A stretch of 64,000 nt of DNA from CAZTHK01 sp964613215 (lineage in GTDB: Bacteria; Krumholzibacteriota; Krumholzibacteriia; Krumholzibacteriales; CAZTHK01): assembly GCA_964613215.1 (NCBI GenBank), contig CAZTHK010000018.1, forward strand, positions 1-64,000, given 5' to 3'. The notes under the pieces were generated by a model. The model was not told the DNA's origin, ran no database searches, and was given only the letters and a program-made list of their open reading frames with translations. The translations under genes and the position numbers were made by a program. Below are positions 1 through 9,813 of this stretch, one piece after another. Position 1 is the stretch's first letter. The number at the start of each line of letters is the position of its first letter.

Positions 1-195
1 AGAGTTTAACTCATCAGGTGGGTTTTTTCATGGATAAAATCGCTCAATTTAGGTTGTAATTAATCCGTTATATTTATTAATCAAAGAACCCATTGTAATA
101 AAAGTATAATGATGCTCATTTATGATATGCGTTCTTTTCTAAATAAACATCCACCAATGGTATGACATATATCAGGATTAACCATACGCCTTTCA

Positions 196-1578
196 TCAAT
201 TAGACATTTTGAAATTATTGTTATCATCTTTCTTTTCGAATAATATAAATAAATCATCCAGTTTGATATCTTCCAATATGTTCAGAACCATCTTATCAAA
301 ATCTTCAAAGTCACGGGATGCTATTAACCCCAAGAGTCCCAATTCTCTATTTTCATATTTTATATTTACATAGAGTATATTATTACCTATTTGTTTGTTA
401 TTTTCAACATCCCAATCTGTAAATATATCAACTTTTTCTGAATTTGAATTTCTTATTTTAGGGATAATATTGCCTTCAATATCTCTTTTAGCTATATTAG
501 TTTCATAAATGACAAGTTTTTGCTTGCCAAAATCAAACAGGAATCCGCCTCCATCAATTTTCATAATTATGCAGATAGCTTTTAAAACCTCTTCGCAAAT
601 TTCAGAGAAATTTTCGCGATAATAATTTTCTCCCTTTTCAATTGCTTTAGTTGTAATTTCATCAACTACTTTTTCCAAGTAAAATGCAAGTAATAACCTT
701 TCTTTATTAAGAACTGATTTTATTGCATCATCCAGTTTCCAATCCTCTATTTTTTCTAACATATAATTATCAATCATTTCTTTTGGATTAAATAATCGGG
801 ACAGAAAATTCTGTGAATGATAAAAAAGCAAAAGGTAACCCATATTTTTATTTTTATTATTTTCTTTATAAGTAATAGGCGTAATTATAGCTTTTTGAGA
901 TGGAAGTGGAATTTTGCCTTCACTCAAATACGCTTCAATTTCTCCATCATTAATCTCAATCTTTTGATTGTCCTTATTATCTACCAGTTTCTCTACTTTG
1001 CCTGATTTATTCGTAATAAGAATCGCAATATTATCTTGATGGTTCTCAATGTAATAATGGATTAATTTATACATATTTATATATTCTTTATTTTCAATAA
1101 TTATATTTTTTATACGAGTAGGATAAATAGCCTTCTTATGAGGTGGAAGAAGAGGATCCTTAATTAAAAAAATACCGCCTTCAACCAACTGAAGTATTTC
1201 CTTTTCACAGAATGCTTCTAATATTCTAATTCCAAATTCTTTGATCTGTTCAATTAACAACTTAGGACTATATTTATCATTATTAAGAGGTTGAAGTTTA
1301 TTGTCATCATCGGCACGTATTAAAATATTACATGCATCATCAACTTTATTCATCAAAACATCATCTACTTTTTCAAACGCTCTGTATCTTGATAAGTAAT
1401 AAGATCCAATTGCAATTAGAATCATACCAACTAAATTTAACGGATATTCAATGAAGTCTGGTATTCCCAGAATCCTAAATAGTGGTAATCCAGTTAATAT
1501 ATTACAGATTATGCCTAAAGCCAAAAATATGCTGATTCTCCATTTGTAAAAAATTTTTACATTTTTGAATTTTTTCAC
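196..1578 (-). CDS. Membrane-anchored GAF-like protein of unknown function
   Basis: This 460-residue protein has two hydrophobic segments near the N terminus (about residues 15-33 and 45-62), followed by a long cytoplasmic part. Residues about 315-445 look like a GAF-type sensor domain (alternating strands and helices, with a GGGFLFDF strand and a closing LGLLGLIASRDF stretch), and a second, weaker one may lie around 100-240. No output domain is visible. The start is GTG, preceded by a strong GGGAGG five bases upstream. The gene is clearly richer in A+T than the main cluster that follows, with many AAT, ATA and AAA codons, which suggests a separate origin. It may be a sensor or part of a defence locus; the function is not known. 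Confidence 0.6.
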   Translation of the reverse strand: MKKFKNVKIFYKWRISIFLALGIICNILTGLPLFRILGIPDFIEYPLNLVGMILIAIGSYYLSRYRAFEKVDDVLMNKVDDACNILIRADDDNKLQPLNNDKYSPKLLIEQIKEFGIRILEAFCEKEILQLVEGGIFLIKDPLLPPHKKAIYPTRIKNIIIENKEYINMYKLIHYYIENHQDNIAILITNKSGKVEKLVDNKDNQKIEINDGEIEAYLSEGKIPLPSQKAIITPITYKENNKNKNMGYLLLFYHSQNFLSRLFNPKEMIDNYMLEKIEDWKLDDAIKSVLNKERLLLAFYLEKVVDEITTKAIEKGENYYRENFSEICEEVLKAICIIMKIDGGGFLFDFGKQKLVIYETNIAKRDIEGNIIPKIRNSNSEKVDIFTDWDVENNKQIGNNILYVNIKYENRELGLLGLIASRDFEDFDKMVLNILEDIKLDDLFILFEKKDDNNNFKMSN

Positions 1579-1787
1579 AAATCCTCCCTTTTATACTCAA
1601 ATAAATATTTATGAAAATAAAGTGAACCATTGATTAAACATATTTGTTTACGGATTGCCCAAATATTAATTCAAAATTAAAATTCGTATTAGAAATTTTT
1701 CCCTATATAACCTTATCTGGCATTTATACCAGAAAATAGAATCAATTGCAAGATTATAAATCTGGTTAATTCTTTCTTTAGTATAAC

Positions 1788-2021
1788 TTACACTATTCCT
1801 ATATTTTGCTTACAACATAATAAATCGATAACGCCCAGAAGCAGAAATATATTCAGCCAGTACATGAATGGATCCGAGTCCCGCCGGTAACGCTTTATTC
1901 TGGGATTGCCCCGGTGCCGCCCCGGAACAGTTATGGATCCTCTGGCCAGGGCAAATACAGCCCATATGGGAGCGCCAACCGCAACCAGAACAACCAACAG
2001 ATCCTTTAATCCCCAGTTCAA
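1788..2021 (-). CDS. Small two-TM membrane protein, uncharacterised
   Basis: This is a 77-residue protein with a hydrophobic segment at about residues 7-26, a basic middle (GRHRGNPRIKRYRR) and a second hydrophobic segment at about 52-68. It starts at TTG with GGAAGG seven bases upstream, which favours a real gene. It lies upstream of the GAF-like gene on the same strand but is separated from it by about 210 A+T-rich bases. The family is not recognised. Confidence 0.5.
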   Translation of the reverse strand: MNWGLKDLLVVLVAVGAPIWAVFALARGSITVPGRHRGNPRIKRYRRDSDPFMYWLNIFLLLGVIDLLCCKQNIGIV

Positions 2022-2150
2022 TGATTTTCCTTCCGCAGGTCAGTACATCAGATACCTTAAGATACTATACTTTAATTCACCTCTCTCTTGCTGAATGTTG
2101 CAATAATAGCCGGAAACATAAAAATAAATATTAACCCTGGTATCTTTTGC

Positions 2151-2692
2151 GTAGATACCCACGGTCAAGCCCGTGGCACTAAAACCAAATCATATTTCAA
2201 ACTTCGTTTGACCTGAATCCTTTCGGCCCTGCCATTCAACATACTTCAGGATTTTTTCCCCTTCAACTCCGATTGTTGACACAAAATACCCTGGTGACCA
2301 CACTATGTTCTCTTTCCAATACACCTTCTCCAGCCATTCAAACTTTTTCCTCAATCTACTTGCCGTTTGCCCTTTCAGACGCCCTATCACATCACTTACC
2401 GCATATTTAAGCGGTATTATTATAATCATATGTACGCGCTCAACCTGAATGTTGTACTCAACAATTTCACACCCGGCCATGCTCCTTATTATTTTCAAAA
2501 AAAGTTTGGACAAATATCCTTTTACACCCGGATTCAGGATGCGGCGGCGATATTTCGTTATCCAAACTACGTGATATTCCGTGCGATATGCTCCATGTCC
2601 TGACAGTCTTACTTCCATTCTTACAGTATAGCATATCGCCGCCTTACATTCACCCACGGGCATGCCCGTGGAACTCTGCCCTGCGGGTTATT
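2151..2692 (-). mobile_element. IS200/IS605-type insertion sequence with hairpin ends
   Basis: The element encodes a single TnpA-like protein. Imperfect palindromes sit just inside each end: CCACGG/CCGTGG at 2159-2176 and CCACGGGC/GCCCGTGG at 2654-2671. Subterminal hairpins of this kind are what IS200/IS605 transposases recognise. The outer edges read GATACC on the left and GGGTTATT on the right and recur at two short relatives in this window (23052-23170 and 55588-55708). No tnpB is present. Exact ends cannot be fixed without an empty site. Confidence 0.75.
2190..2618 (-). CDS. tnpA: IS200/IS605 family transposase TnpA, HUH motif altered
   Basis: This Y1 transposase of about 142 residues is recognised by EYHVVWITKYRRRIL near the N terminus, the SDVIGRLKGQTASRLRKKF helix, the SPGYFVSTIG strand and the C-terminal KYVEWQ helix that should carry the catalytic Tyr. 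The metal-binding HUH motif, normally DHVHM in this family, reads ERVHM (codon CGC in place of CAC), so the first His is lost and activity is doubtful. An open frame extends upstream to 2663 but would begin inside the end hairpin, so the ATG at 2618 is chosen; it gives the usual family length. Single-strand transposition is the family role. Confidence 0.85.
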   Translation of the reverse strand: MEVRLSGHGAYRTEYHVVWITKYRRRILNPGVKGYLSKLFLKIIRSMAGCEIVEYNIQVERVHMIIIIPLKYAVSDVIGRLKGQTASRLRKKFEWLEKVYWKENIVWSPGYFVSTIGVEGEKILKYVEWQGRKDSGQTKFEI

Positions 2693-3108
2693 AGAAGAAT
2701 TCTATCCTATTACACATCTGTCAATCAATATTTGATTTTTAATAAAGCAGATTCTTAAGAAAGTTTAGAAGCATGATGATCATGCAGATTGTCAGTCTGT
2801 TTGCTTACAGCTAAAGATAGCAGCTACCTTTCATCAATACAAAAAATTGGGAAAATAACTCCAAAATCAATTGCTCCAAAAATCGATTTAACATTGACAG
2901 AAAAACCCAAATCCTGTATAGTTGGAAATCATCGTATAGGGCTTGGAGATGGGGAAATAGAACCACTAGATTGAATCGCTCTCCCGCTCTCATACCCAAG
3001 ACTATTGGCAAAAAGTATAATTATTATAAAAGTACTACTGAGGAAAGTATATTTAGGGTTTTAATACAAGACTGATAATTTAACTGTCACTCGGGGAAAT
3101 GGTTATAC
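2693..3108. other. Intergenic region before the chaperone/TIR cluster
   Basis: This stretch of about 415 bases is A+T-rich and has no convincing gene. Two overlapping short frames (2789-2974 plus, 2811-3011 minus) have no recognisable product. The promoter of the cluster that starts at 3109 should lie here; a TTGGCA followed by an A+T-rich block with TATAAT occurs around 3005-3025, but the spacing is poor, so no promoter is called. Confidence 0.3.
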
Positions 3109-6100
3109 GTGGCAGAAAAATCCGGAATAACTGAGAAAAAACACAGATTCATCAAACTCTTCTATCATCCCACACCTCACAAACTCTCACTAATTGAGAG
3201 GTTCAAGTGCATATTTAGTAGAAAATGGCGCGTTTTAAGGCGCCTGGAAAAGGCTCCTGGCGAGCTGGAAAAGGAATCACTCTGGAAAAAAATCGAAGGT
3301 GATGCCAACTGGTTTTCCAGAAGGACAGAGAAACTTGATGAGAGAAATAAAGATATACAAATAGATGTACTCACTATTCTTACCTGGAGGTTTCTATCTG
3401 TCGGATCTACTAGTCAGGCAGCCAACTGGCTGAACAGACTAAGGGAAATGCTGCCGGAATCAGAGCGTTCATTTATACTGTGTTTACAATTACTCGTCTG
3501 CATGGCAGAGCGGGAAGAATTCCAGAACTATACAGAATACGCCAGTATATTGCTTAAGGACTCCAGGATAAATATCAAGAAGTATGCTGGTGCAGCCAAG
3601 GAATGCTTGAATCAATGCTATACAAATCTATCTCCAATCCATTGCATCGATTTGATCAAAAAAGCGCATCACTCTCTGGAAAAAGAATCGTGGTTCAATG
3701 CTGTTGTTGATCTCTGCATGACTCCTGATTACTTCACTTCCCACAAGAAACTTAAAAAGCACCTGAGAAAGATATCTCCTGAAATATTTTCCTTCTCACC
3801 TGCTATGAAAGCGGATGCTTTGATAGCTAAATCACGACAGTTTGAATGGACAGAAAACTTTAGTAAGATGAGAGAAATACTGGCAGAGGCAGAAAAGCTA
3901 TGCCCTGATAATGATAACCTGCATTACTGGAATATCCGGGTGTCGCTTCAGCTGGGGGCCAGAAATCATGATGTAGATGTAGACGTAGAAAAGCCAGGCC
4001 AGGGGAAGCGATGGGAAAGGCTTGTGCTTATCTTCAGGCTTTACCAAGATCCTGAGCCCACCACTACGAAACCGGTCATTCCATATCTGAAGGCCGGCCT
4101 GGAGAAGCCGGAGCAGGAATTGATTCTGATACTGCTGGAAAAAGCTCTCCGGATCTCGATTCACGATTCCAACGAAAAGATTAGGGACGTGGCGGGTATC
4201 TGCTCATCCATTGAGAAAGCCATACAATGCACACTGCCATTTACCAGATTCGGCCGTGGGCTGAAAGCTCTCAAGGTAGATCATCTTCACAGAGAGGCGC
4301 TTGGGCTTCTGGACGACGACAAGGTGGTAAAACTGGATGGAGCATGGGAAACTATCTCCGCTGCCCGCGTGCTTTGCGGCGAACTGAACCATATCATGAC
4401 TACATCCCTGTCTGATCTGCTGGATGAATTCGATGAAAAATGCCTGCATAGTCTCCCTGAACTCGGCCAAATGAAGCAATTGGCTTCGATGGTCCCAGGT
4501 GTAGTCTCAAAAGATCCGGATACCATTGAAAACTTAAGGAAATTCCGGCCCATCCCTGAAGCTCCGGCATGGATGACCTGGCTTTTTTCCCGATGCTGCT
4601 TGATCTTGCTTCCTCCCGAAGATCTTATGGAAATTCTTGATAACCTGAAAATCGAGGAACCGTCTACAGCATGGGAAATCGCTTTCTGGGCTTCGGAGAG
4701 CGCTCCTCTATCCATCAGAAAGGACTCTTCAATTGAAGATGTTATGAATTTTCTCAACCATAAGGGTTGGGCAGCCCTGTATAACCCCCCTGACAACCAT
4801 TCCGGCCTCGGTTCGTTTCCAGACAGGATTTCAACTGCTTCCCATGAATGCGTCCGTAAGTGCAAACAAATTAGAGAACTGTCAGGAGTGGCGGAACGCG
4901 GGAAAATCGCAGAAAGGTTCGTTCAGTTGAAAAAGGACTTCCAAAATGAAGATCCCCTTCTGCATGCTTTCCTGGATCCATGGCTCACTTACTGGCAAGG
5001 TGTAAACCTGCTTCATATGAGCGACTCTTCAGGCAAAGAGTTGCTTGAGAGTATATGCGAAAGCTGGATGCGCTCACCAGCCCTTGCCCAGCTGGCTCTC
5101 CGGGAAATCAGCATCGGCAATTATTCCAAAGCGGAGAGCTGGCTTTCAGATATCCATTCGGAATATGAATCTGCTTCATATGCCTGGGCTCTTCTGTTGT
5201 CGCGGAAGGGAAACATTGAGGAGGCCAGAGAAGCACTCGCCCTGGCTGATAACCGGTTTGGTGAAGAAAGCACGGTCTACAGTGCTGCATCCAGACGGCT
5301 TGCTGCAGCTATTGAAGAAAGAGCCGGAAAATCCGGAGAAGCCGCCAGGCAATACATAAAACTGTTGTCAGATAATCCAGAGGATGAAATTGCAGCAGTC
5401 AGACTACTTCGCATTCTCCTGCAACAGCGATATGAGGAAATGGTCAGCAAGGATTTTGCCGGTGATGAATCAATCGATGAAATACTGTCAACCCTGGAGG
5501 ATTGTCATAGAGAGGACGGTTGGGGCGGCCAAATAGAGGATCTTGCCAGAGTTCTCAGCTGGAATCCGGATAAAGATATTACCAGCGCCGTGAATTCAGC
5601 TAGAAAATTGGATGCAAAAGGCCAGCGCCTGATGGCTTATCGACTCCTGGGAAAAGGCATGGCGGCAGAGGCCAGGGAGACTATTGATAGTAATACCATA
5701 GACCCCTCACTGAGAAGGGTTCAGGCGATTTTGGAGGCCTGGCACTGCCTGAGCAGAATATGGACCCCTGATTCTAATTCTTTGATTGAGGAAAACGAAT
5801 CGGAAGATGATTATCTTTCTCCATTCTACAGATATGCGGAAAAACCCGGCTCAGTATCTCAGGAATCCGTGGAGCAGCTGAAGAAATGCCTGGAGGAGTT
5901 GGGAAAAGCGTGCAAAGGCGCTGAAGATAGTGAGTGCAACGCATGGAAATCACGAATAGAGATGGCCCTGGATATAGTTTCCCGGGAGGAAAGCTCAGAA
6001 CAGATTATCAATGGCAACGAACTTGGGATGCTGCGTCCGGAGGAAAGGAATGGTTGGAACGATCAGCAAAGGTACATGGCCGAAGCGGTGGACGCTCTTT

Positions 6101-6423
6101 CTAAGGGTGAAATGGAATATTATATAGAGAGTTACGATGAACTCACCCCATTTCTTGATGAACTCCCAGTCGACGGAATAGACTTATGGTTATCGGCCGC
6201 CAGACAGTGGTTTGAATCGGGCAATTGGGAGATGCTGCTCGAATCAGACCTACCCCAATGCGTTGCCGATATAGCCGATCCGCGGGTAAGGATGATAATT
6301 GGGCTGGCATACGCCCGTCTGAGTGCTGCCCAGGCCGCAAGAGGCAAAATTCATAAAGCTGTTACCACAATGCGGCGGGCAAGGGGAACTCTGGAGCCAA
6401 TGGTAAACAAAAAGGGAGATTGA
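3109..6423 (+). CDS. Giant TPR-like helical protein, first gene of the chaperone/TIR cluster
   Basis: This 1104-residue protein is predicted to be almost wholly alpha-helical, with no signal peptide or membrane segment. TPR-like pairs are clearest at about residues 655-790 (for example NYSKAESWLSDI, NIEEAREALALA, SGEAARQYIKLLSDNPED), with less regular ones at about 95-180 and 240-290. Such repeats are usually protein-binding scaffolds. It starts at GTG 3109 behind a CGGGGA, and its stop is only three bases from the Clp-like gene, so the two are co-transcribed. A role as adaptor or sensor for the AAA+ ATPase is inferred from position. No enzymatic motif was found. Confidence 0.7.
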   Translation: MAEKSGITEKKHRFIKLFYHPTPHKLSLIERFKCIFSRKWRVLRRLEKAPGELEKESLWKKIEGDANWFSRRTEKLDERNKDIQIDVLTILTWRFLSVGSTSQAANWLNRLREMLPESERSFILCLQLLVCMAEREEFQNYTEYASILLKDSRINIKKYAGAAKECLNQCYTNLSPIHCIDLIKKAHHSLEKESWFNAVVDLCMTPDYFTSHKKLKKHLRKISPEIFSFSPAMKADALIAKSRQFEWTENFSKMREILAEAEKLCPDNDNLHYWNIRVSLQLGARNHDVDVDVEKPGQGKRWERLVLIFRLYQDPEPTTTKPVIPYLKAGLEKPEQELILILLEKALRISIHDSNEKIRDVAGICSSIEKAIQCTLPFTRFGRGLKALKVDHLHREALGLLDDDKVVKLDGAWETISAARVLCGELNHIMTTSLSDLLDEFDEKCLHSLPELGQMKQLASMVPGVVSKDPDTIENLRKFRPIPEAPAWMTWLFSRCCLILLPPEDLMEILDNLKIEEPSTAWEIAFWASESAPLSIRKDSSIEDVMNFLNHKGWAALYNPPDNHSGLGSFPDRISTASHECVRKCKQIRELSGVAERGKIAERFVQLKKDFQNEDPLLHAFLDPWLTYWQGVNLLHMSDSSGKELLESICESWMRSPALAQLALREISIGNYSKAESWLSDIHSEYESASYAWALLLSRKGNIEEAREALALADNRFGEESTVYSAASRRLAAAIEERAGKSGEAARQYIKLLSDNPEDEIAAVRLLRILLQQRYEEMVSKDFAGDESIDEILSTLEDCHREDGWGGQIEDLARVLSWNPDKDITSAVNSARKLDAKGQRLMAYRLLGKGMAAEARETIDSNTIDPSLRRVQAILEAWHCLSRIWTPDSNSLIEENESEDDYLSPFYRYAEKPGSVSQESVEQLKKCLEELGKACKGAEDSECNAWKSRIEMALDIVSREESSEQIINGNELGMLRPEERNGWNDQQRYMAEAVDALSKGEMEYYIESYDELTPFLDELPVDGIDLWLSAARQWFESGNWEMLLESDLPQCVADIADPRVRMIIGLAYARLSAAQAARGKIHKAVTTMRRARGTLEPMVNKKGD

Positions 6424-6426
6424 TAA

Positions 6427-8436
6427 ATGCTGCTTGACTCTAATGGACTCGAGATAGGCGCTTTTAAGCCATTATTGGCAGAGATTCTTGGAAACTCAAG
6501 AAATGAAACCGGAGGAAATGTAATCGCTGAAGCCCAGGCCCATCCCCGCTCAAAGATACTTCTTAGAGACTGGATATATTGTCTTATCAGGGCCAGCAGC
6601 ACAATGCTTCATAAACAATTTATAAGAAGAATGGGGCAGAAAGTTGATGGAGAAGATGGATTCATCACCACTATCGAGGAAGCTTTCCCCGATGATAATG
6701 AGAAATATAAAGCTTTAACTCCACCACTCACTTCGGAAATTGTAGAGGATTCGGTAATAGAAGCATTGTCCAGGGCTGAGGAAATCGCCCTGGAATACAA
6801 GAGGAAGAGAATCAATGACCCGGTGTTGACCCTGGCACTACTTGAAAATGCTGATCAAAAGCTTGTTGACCTGCTGGCTGCCTGGCTTGGAGATGAAGAG
6901 AAATATCTGGCCTTCATAAACAGATTGAAAAAAGCCTCCCGGGGTTCGATTCCCACAGGTGGTATCCTTGATGGCGAAGGGAACCTAAGGCTTGTGGATT
7001 TCCGGGGGAGTGGAAGAAAACTGATCGACCGTCTCTTCGAAGACGCCGCCAGCCTGGGAGCAAAAAAGATAAGCACAAGGTATCTTCTCTATACATTGCT
7101 GGGAGATGAAGGAAGCCTGCTTTCCCGCAGCCTCACTATAATGGGGATGGATGTAAAACGGGATCTTCATGCCCTACTTTCCCGCGAACTCAGCAATCCC
7201 GGTGCGAAACGTAACGATGACCTCCGGATGAACGATGAATACCTTCTTAAGTCCGTTTTAAGAATTTTCGAAAAAGCAAAAAAATTCTCACTCGCCCGCG
7301 ATGGTTCGGGAATTCTCGAACACGACATCTCCCTGGCTTTCGTTCATAGTCAGAAGAGGGAACTTCAAAGACTGTTTGCCGGTAAGAGAAGTGTTGATCT
7401 GGCGACGATGTACGATTTGATGGAGGATACAGAGCCGGATACCGGCGATGAATCCGTCTCCGTATTAAAAAGGCTGCCGGTTAAGGAGATCGAGGAGGGA
7501 ATAAGAAGCAGGATACTGGGGCAGGACGAAGCTATCCGCAGAATAGTACCATGGATCAAGAGACTTAGATTCGGTTTGCCCCGGGATGAGCGTCCAGCGG
7601 GGGTATTTCTCTTTCTGGGTCCTACCGGAACGGGGAAGACCCAGATGGCAAAGGAGCTGGCACGTTATGTTTTCGGTGACGAAGAGATGATGCTTTTTCT
7701 GGAGATGGGGCAGTTTAAGACAAAAGAATCAATGAACATGTTTATTGGAGCACCCCCGGGATATGTGGGGTATGGGGAAGGAAAACTCACCAACGGCCTG
7801 GGAGATAAACCAGAATGCGTGGTGCTCTTTGATGAAATAGAGAAAGCGCATACCCAGGTTTTTGATACACTGCTGAGATTCGCAGATGAAGGGATTATTT
7901 CCGATCCGGCCGGACCAGTCCGGAATGGACGTAAATGTCTGATAGTAATGACCACCAATGCCGGACAGACCTGGCTTCAGGACGAATTGAAGCGTAATCC
8001 TGCCATTGCTGAAGATGATGACACCTTGTCTGATCAATTGTTCGAAGCGGCAATGGATGAACTCAAAGAGCTTAAATTCAGACCGGAGTTTCTTGGGCGG
8101 GTAGATGAAAGAATTACATTCCTCCCGCTATCTGAAAAAACCTGTACAGGCATTGTCGATCTGGTTATGGGCCGGGAGATCAAAAAAATCAGGGAGCTCA
8201 AAAACATTGAAATTACAGTTGATGATTCGGCTAGAGCTCTGCTGGGAAAATTCGCATTTAAAAGATCGATGGAGGAGGGAGCCCGCGGTGTGCCTCGTAC
8301 AATCAACGAACATGTAGTCACTCCGCTTATCGACCGGGTAAGTGATCTTGAAGCGGATTTGACCGGAAACAAACAGATCAAAATCACTGCTACTGCGGTA
8401 GGGCTCGACAGGATAGAGCTGGAGGTCGAGGTATGA
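6427..8436 (+). CDS. Clp/Hsp100-type AAA+ ATPase with four Clp_N-like repeats and a single AAA ring
   Basis: This 669-residue unfoldase-like ATPase has only one AAA+ module, of the ClpB/ClpA D2 type. It shows Walker A GPTGTGKT (about 398), pore loop GAPPGYVGYGEG (about 439), Walker B VVLFDEIEKAH (about 465), sensor 1 MTTNAG (about 508), arginine finger FRPEFLGRVDE (about 551) and sensor 2 EEGARGVPR (about 617). The first 360 residues hold about four helical units that resemble the repeats of the Clp N domain (about 10-75, 105-165, 195-260 and 275-345). The D1 ring and the ClpB middle domain are missing, so this is not housekeeping ClpB. No ClpP-binding loop is evident. It overlaps the next gene by four bases (ATGA). 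Protein remodelling inside the cluster's pathway is inferred. Confidence 0.85.
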   Translation: MLLDSNGLEIGAFKPLLAEILGNSRNETGGNVIAEAQAHPRSKILLRDWIYCLIRASSTMLHKQFIRRMGQKVDGEDGFITTIEEAFPDDNEKYKALTPPLTSEIVEDSVIEALSRAEEIALEYKRKRINDPVLTLALLENADQKLVDLLAAWLGDEEKYLAFINRLKKASRGSIPTGGILDGEGNLRLVDFRGSGRKLIDRLFEDAASLGAKKISTRYLLYTLLGDEGSLLSRSLTIMGMDVKRDLHALLSRELSNPGAKRNDDLRMNDEYLLKSVLRIFEKAKKFSLARDGSGILEHDISLAFVHSQKRELQRLFAGKRSVDLATMYDLMEDTEPDTGDESVSVLKRLPVKEIEEGIRSRILGQDEAIRRIVPWIKRLRFGLPRDERPAGVFLFLGPTGTGKTQMAKELARYVFGDEEMMLFLEMGQFKTKESMNMFIGAPPGYVGYGEGKLTNGLGDKPECVVLFDEIEKAHTQVFDTLLRFADEGIISDPAGPVRNGRKCLIVMTTNAGQTWLQDELKRNPAIAEDDDTLSDQLFEAAMDELKELKFRPEFLGRVDERITFLPLSEKTCTGIVDLVMGREIKKIRELKNIEITVDDSARALLGKFAFKRSMEEGARGVPRTINEHVVTPLIDRVSDLEADLTGNKQIKITATAVGLDRIELEVEV

Positions 8437-9797
8437 GTGAGGCGCACAGATCAGAAAGGAAATTTCCCACAGGAACAATTCTGGACGACCGTTTCGAGAT
8501 AAAGAAATTTATCGGAAGTGGTTCTTTCGGAGATGTTTACCTTGCTCAGCAGCTTGTATTCGGCCATAGATTCCGGGATGTGGCGTTAAAGCTATTTAAA
8601 TCTGATTGTGTCAATTCCGGAAATGTCTCTGAAGTCCTGAATGATGCAATCGTTCTGGTTAGTCTCCTGGATGATAATCCTCCCCCTGAGGTATCGGGTA
8701 GAATAGTCAAGGTTCTCGATATGGGAACGGTCCGGACTCCGGAACAACGTGCATACATGTGTATGGAATTGATTGCCGGCGGCAATAATCTGGAGCGACA
8801 GATCAGAAACAACCGGGATGGCGGCATGCCAGTGGATCTGAGTCTGTATTATTTGATGGAGATTCTGAAACCCCTGAGCTGGATGCATGATAATCAGGTA
8901 GTCCATGGAGACCTTAAACCCGATAATGTGCTCATATCACCAGAAAACCAAATCGTTCTGACTGATTTCGGTCTGGCGGCCAGGATTCCCATAGGGGTTC
9001 TGGGTGGAGCTATTGCTTATCAGGCGCCTGAGGTGCTGAGAGGACAGGGTGGAGAACAGGCAGCTGATGTATTTGCACTGGGCGCAATGTGGTACGAAAT
9101 GCTGACAGCCTGTCAGCCTTTTTCCCACGTTGGCCTGGAAGAGCTCGAAAACAATGACACGACCGGCTATATCAGGGCCCAGCTGGAGGCCCGGAAATGG
9201 CCTATAAAGAGGGGCGAGCGCAATGTACCGCCAGAAGAAGAACAACGGATTCCGCCGGCTTCAGAAGTAAATCCGGAATTACGGAAATTCCCTCAGATCG
9301 AAATAATCCTCAACCGGTGCCTTTCCTTCAGGGAAAATGAACGGTTCACCAGTGCAGGGATGCTTGAACGGACGATTGAAGAATATAAGAAAACAGGTAA
9401 AATCGACGTTTGGCTTCCTGATAAGCAGGATTGCAAGGAAAATGGACCTGCAGAAAATACAGAAGTATCAGTTTCCAGCAACTCACCGGAATTCCAGGTT
9501 GCTAACGCGGAAACATTTATTCACAAAAAGGAATTCAGTAAAGCTTCAGAGATCCTGAATGAATTGCTGCAACAGAATGACAGCTTTATTCCAGCCATTC
9601 TGTGCAAAGCTAAGCTGCAAGCAGAAAAGGGATTATTCGAAGAGGCCCAGAAAACTGTAGAAAATGCCATGAATCTGTCCCCACGGAATCCGGATGTTTT
9701 CGAGACACTTGCAATGATAGCAGAGCTATCCGGACAGAGAGGGTACGCCGATAATATGCATAAATTGGCCAGGAAATATAAAAAGCAAAATAAATAG
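8433..9797 (+). CDS. Ser/Thr protein kinase with C-terminal TPR repeats
   Basis: This 454-residue Hanks-type kinase has its domain at about residues 18-310: glycine loop GSGSFGDVY, lysine in VALKLF, catalytic loop HGDLKPDN (about 159, a non-RD form), DFG in LTDFGLAA and the P+1 motif YQAPEV. The catalytic residues are present, so it should be active. Residues about 345-454 form at least three TPR units (EFSKASEILNELLQQN, LFEEAQKTVENAMNLSPRNPD). There is no membrane segment or PASTA domain, unlike PknB-type kinases. Its start overlaps the Clp gene stop, so translation is coupled. Likely substrates are the neighbouring TPR, Hsp70 or TIR proteins, but that is inference. Confidence 0.85.
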   Translation: MSEAHRSERKFPTGTILDDRFEIKKFIGSGSFGDVYLAQQLVFGHRFRDVALKLFKSDCVNSGNVSEVLNDAIVLVSLLDDNPPPEVSGRIVKVLDMGTVRTPEQRAYMCMELIAGGNNLERQIRNNRDGGMPVDLSLYYLMEILKPLSWMHDNQVVHGDLKPDNVLISPENQIVLTDFGLAARIPIGVLGGAIAYQAPEVLRGQGGEQAADVFALGAMWYEMLTACQPFSHVGLEELENNDTTGYIRAQLEARKWPIKRGERNVPPEEEQRIPPASEVNPELRKFPQIEIILNRCLSFRENERFTSAGMLERTIEEYKKTGKIDVWLPDKQDCKENGPAENTEVSVSSNSPEFQVANAETFIHKKEFSKASEILNELLQQNDSFIPAILCKAKLQAEKGLFEEAQKTVENAMNLSPRNPDVFETLAMIAELSGQRGYADNMHKLARKYKKQNK

Positions 9798-9813
9798 CCT
9801 AAAAGGAGTTTTA

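Noticed and set aside
2789..3011. Two overlapping short frames on opposite strands
   Set aside because: Neither has a ribosome site or a known product; they probably lie in the promoter region of the cluster.
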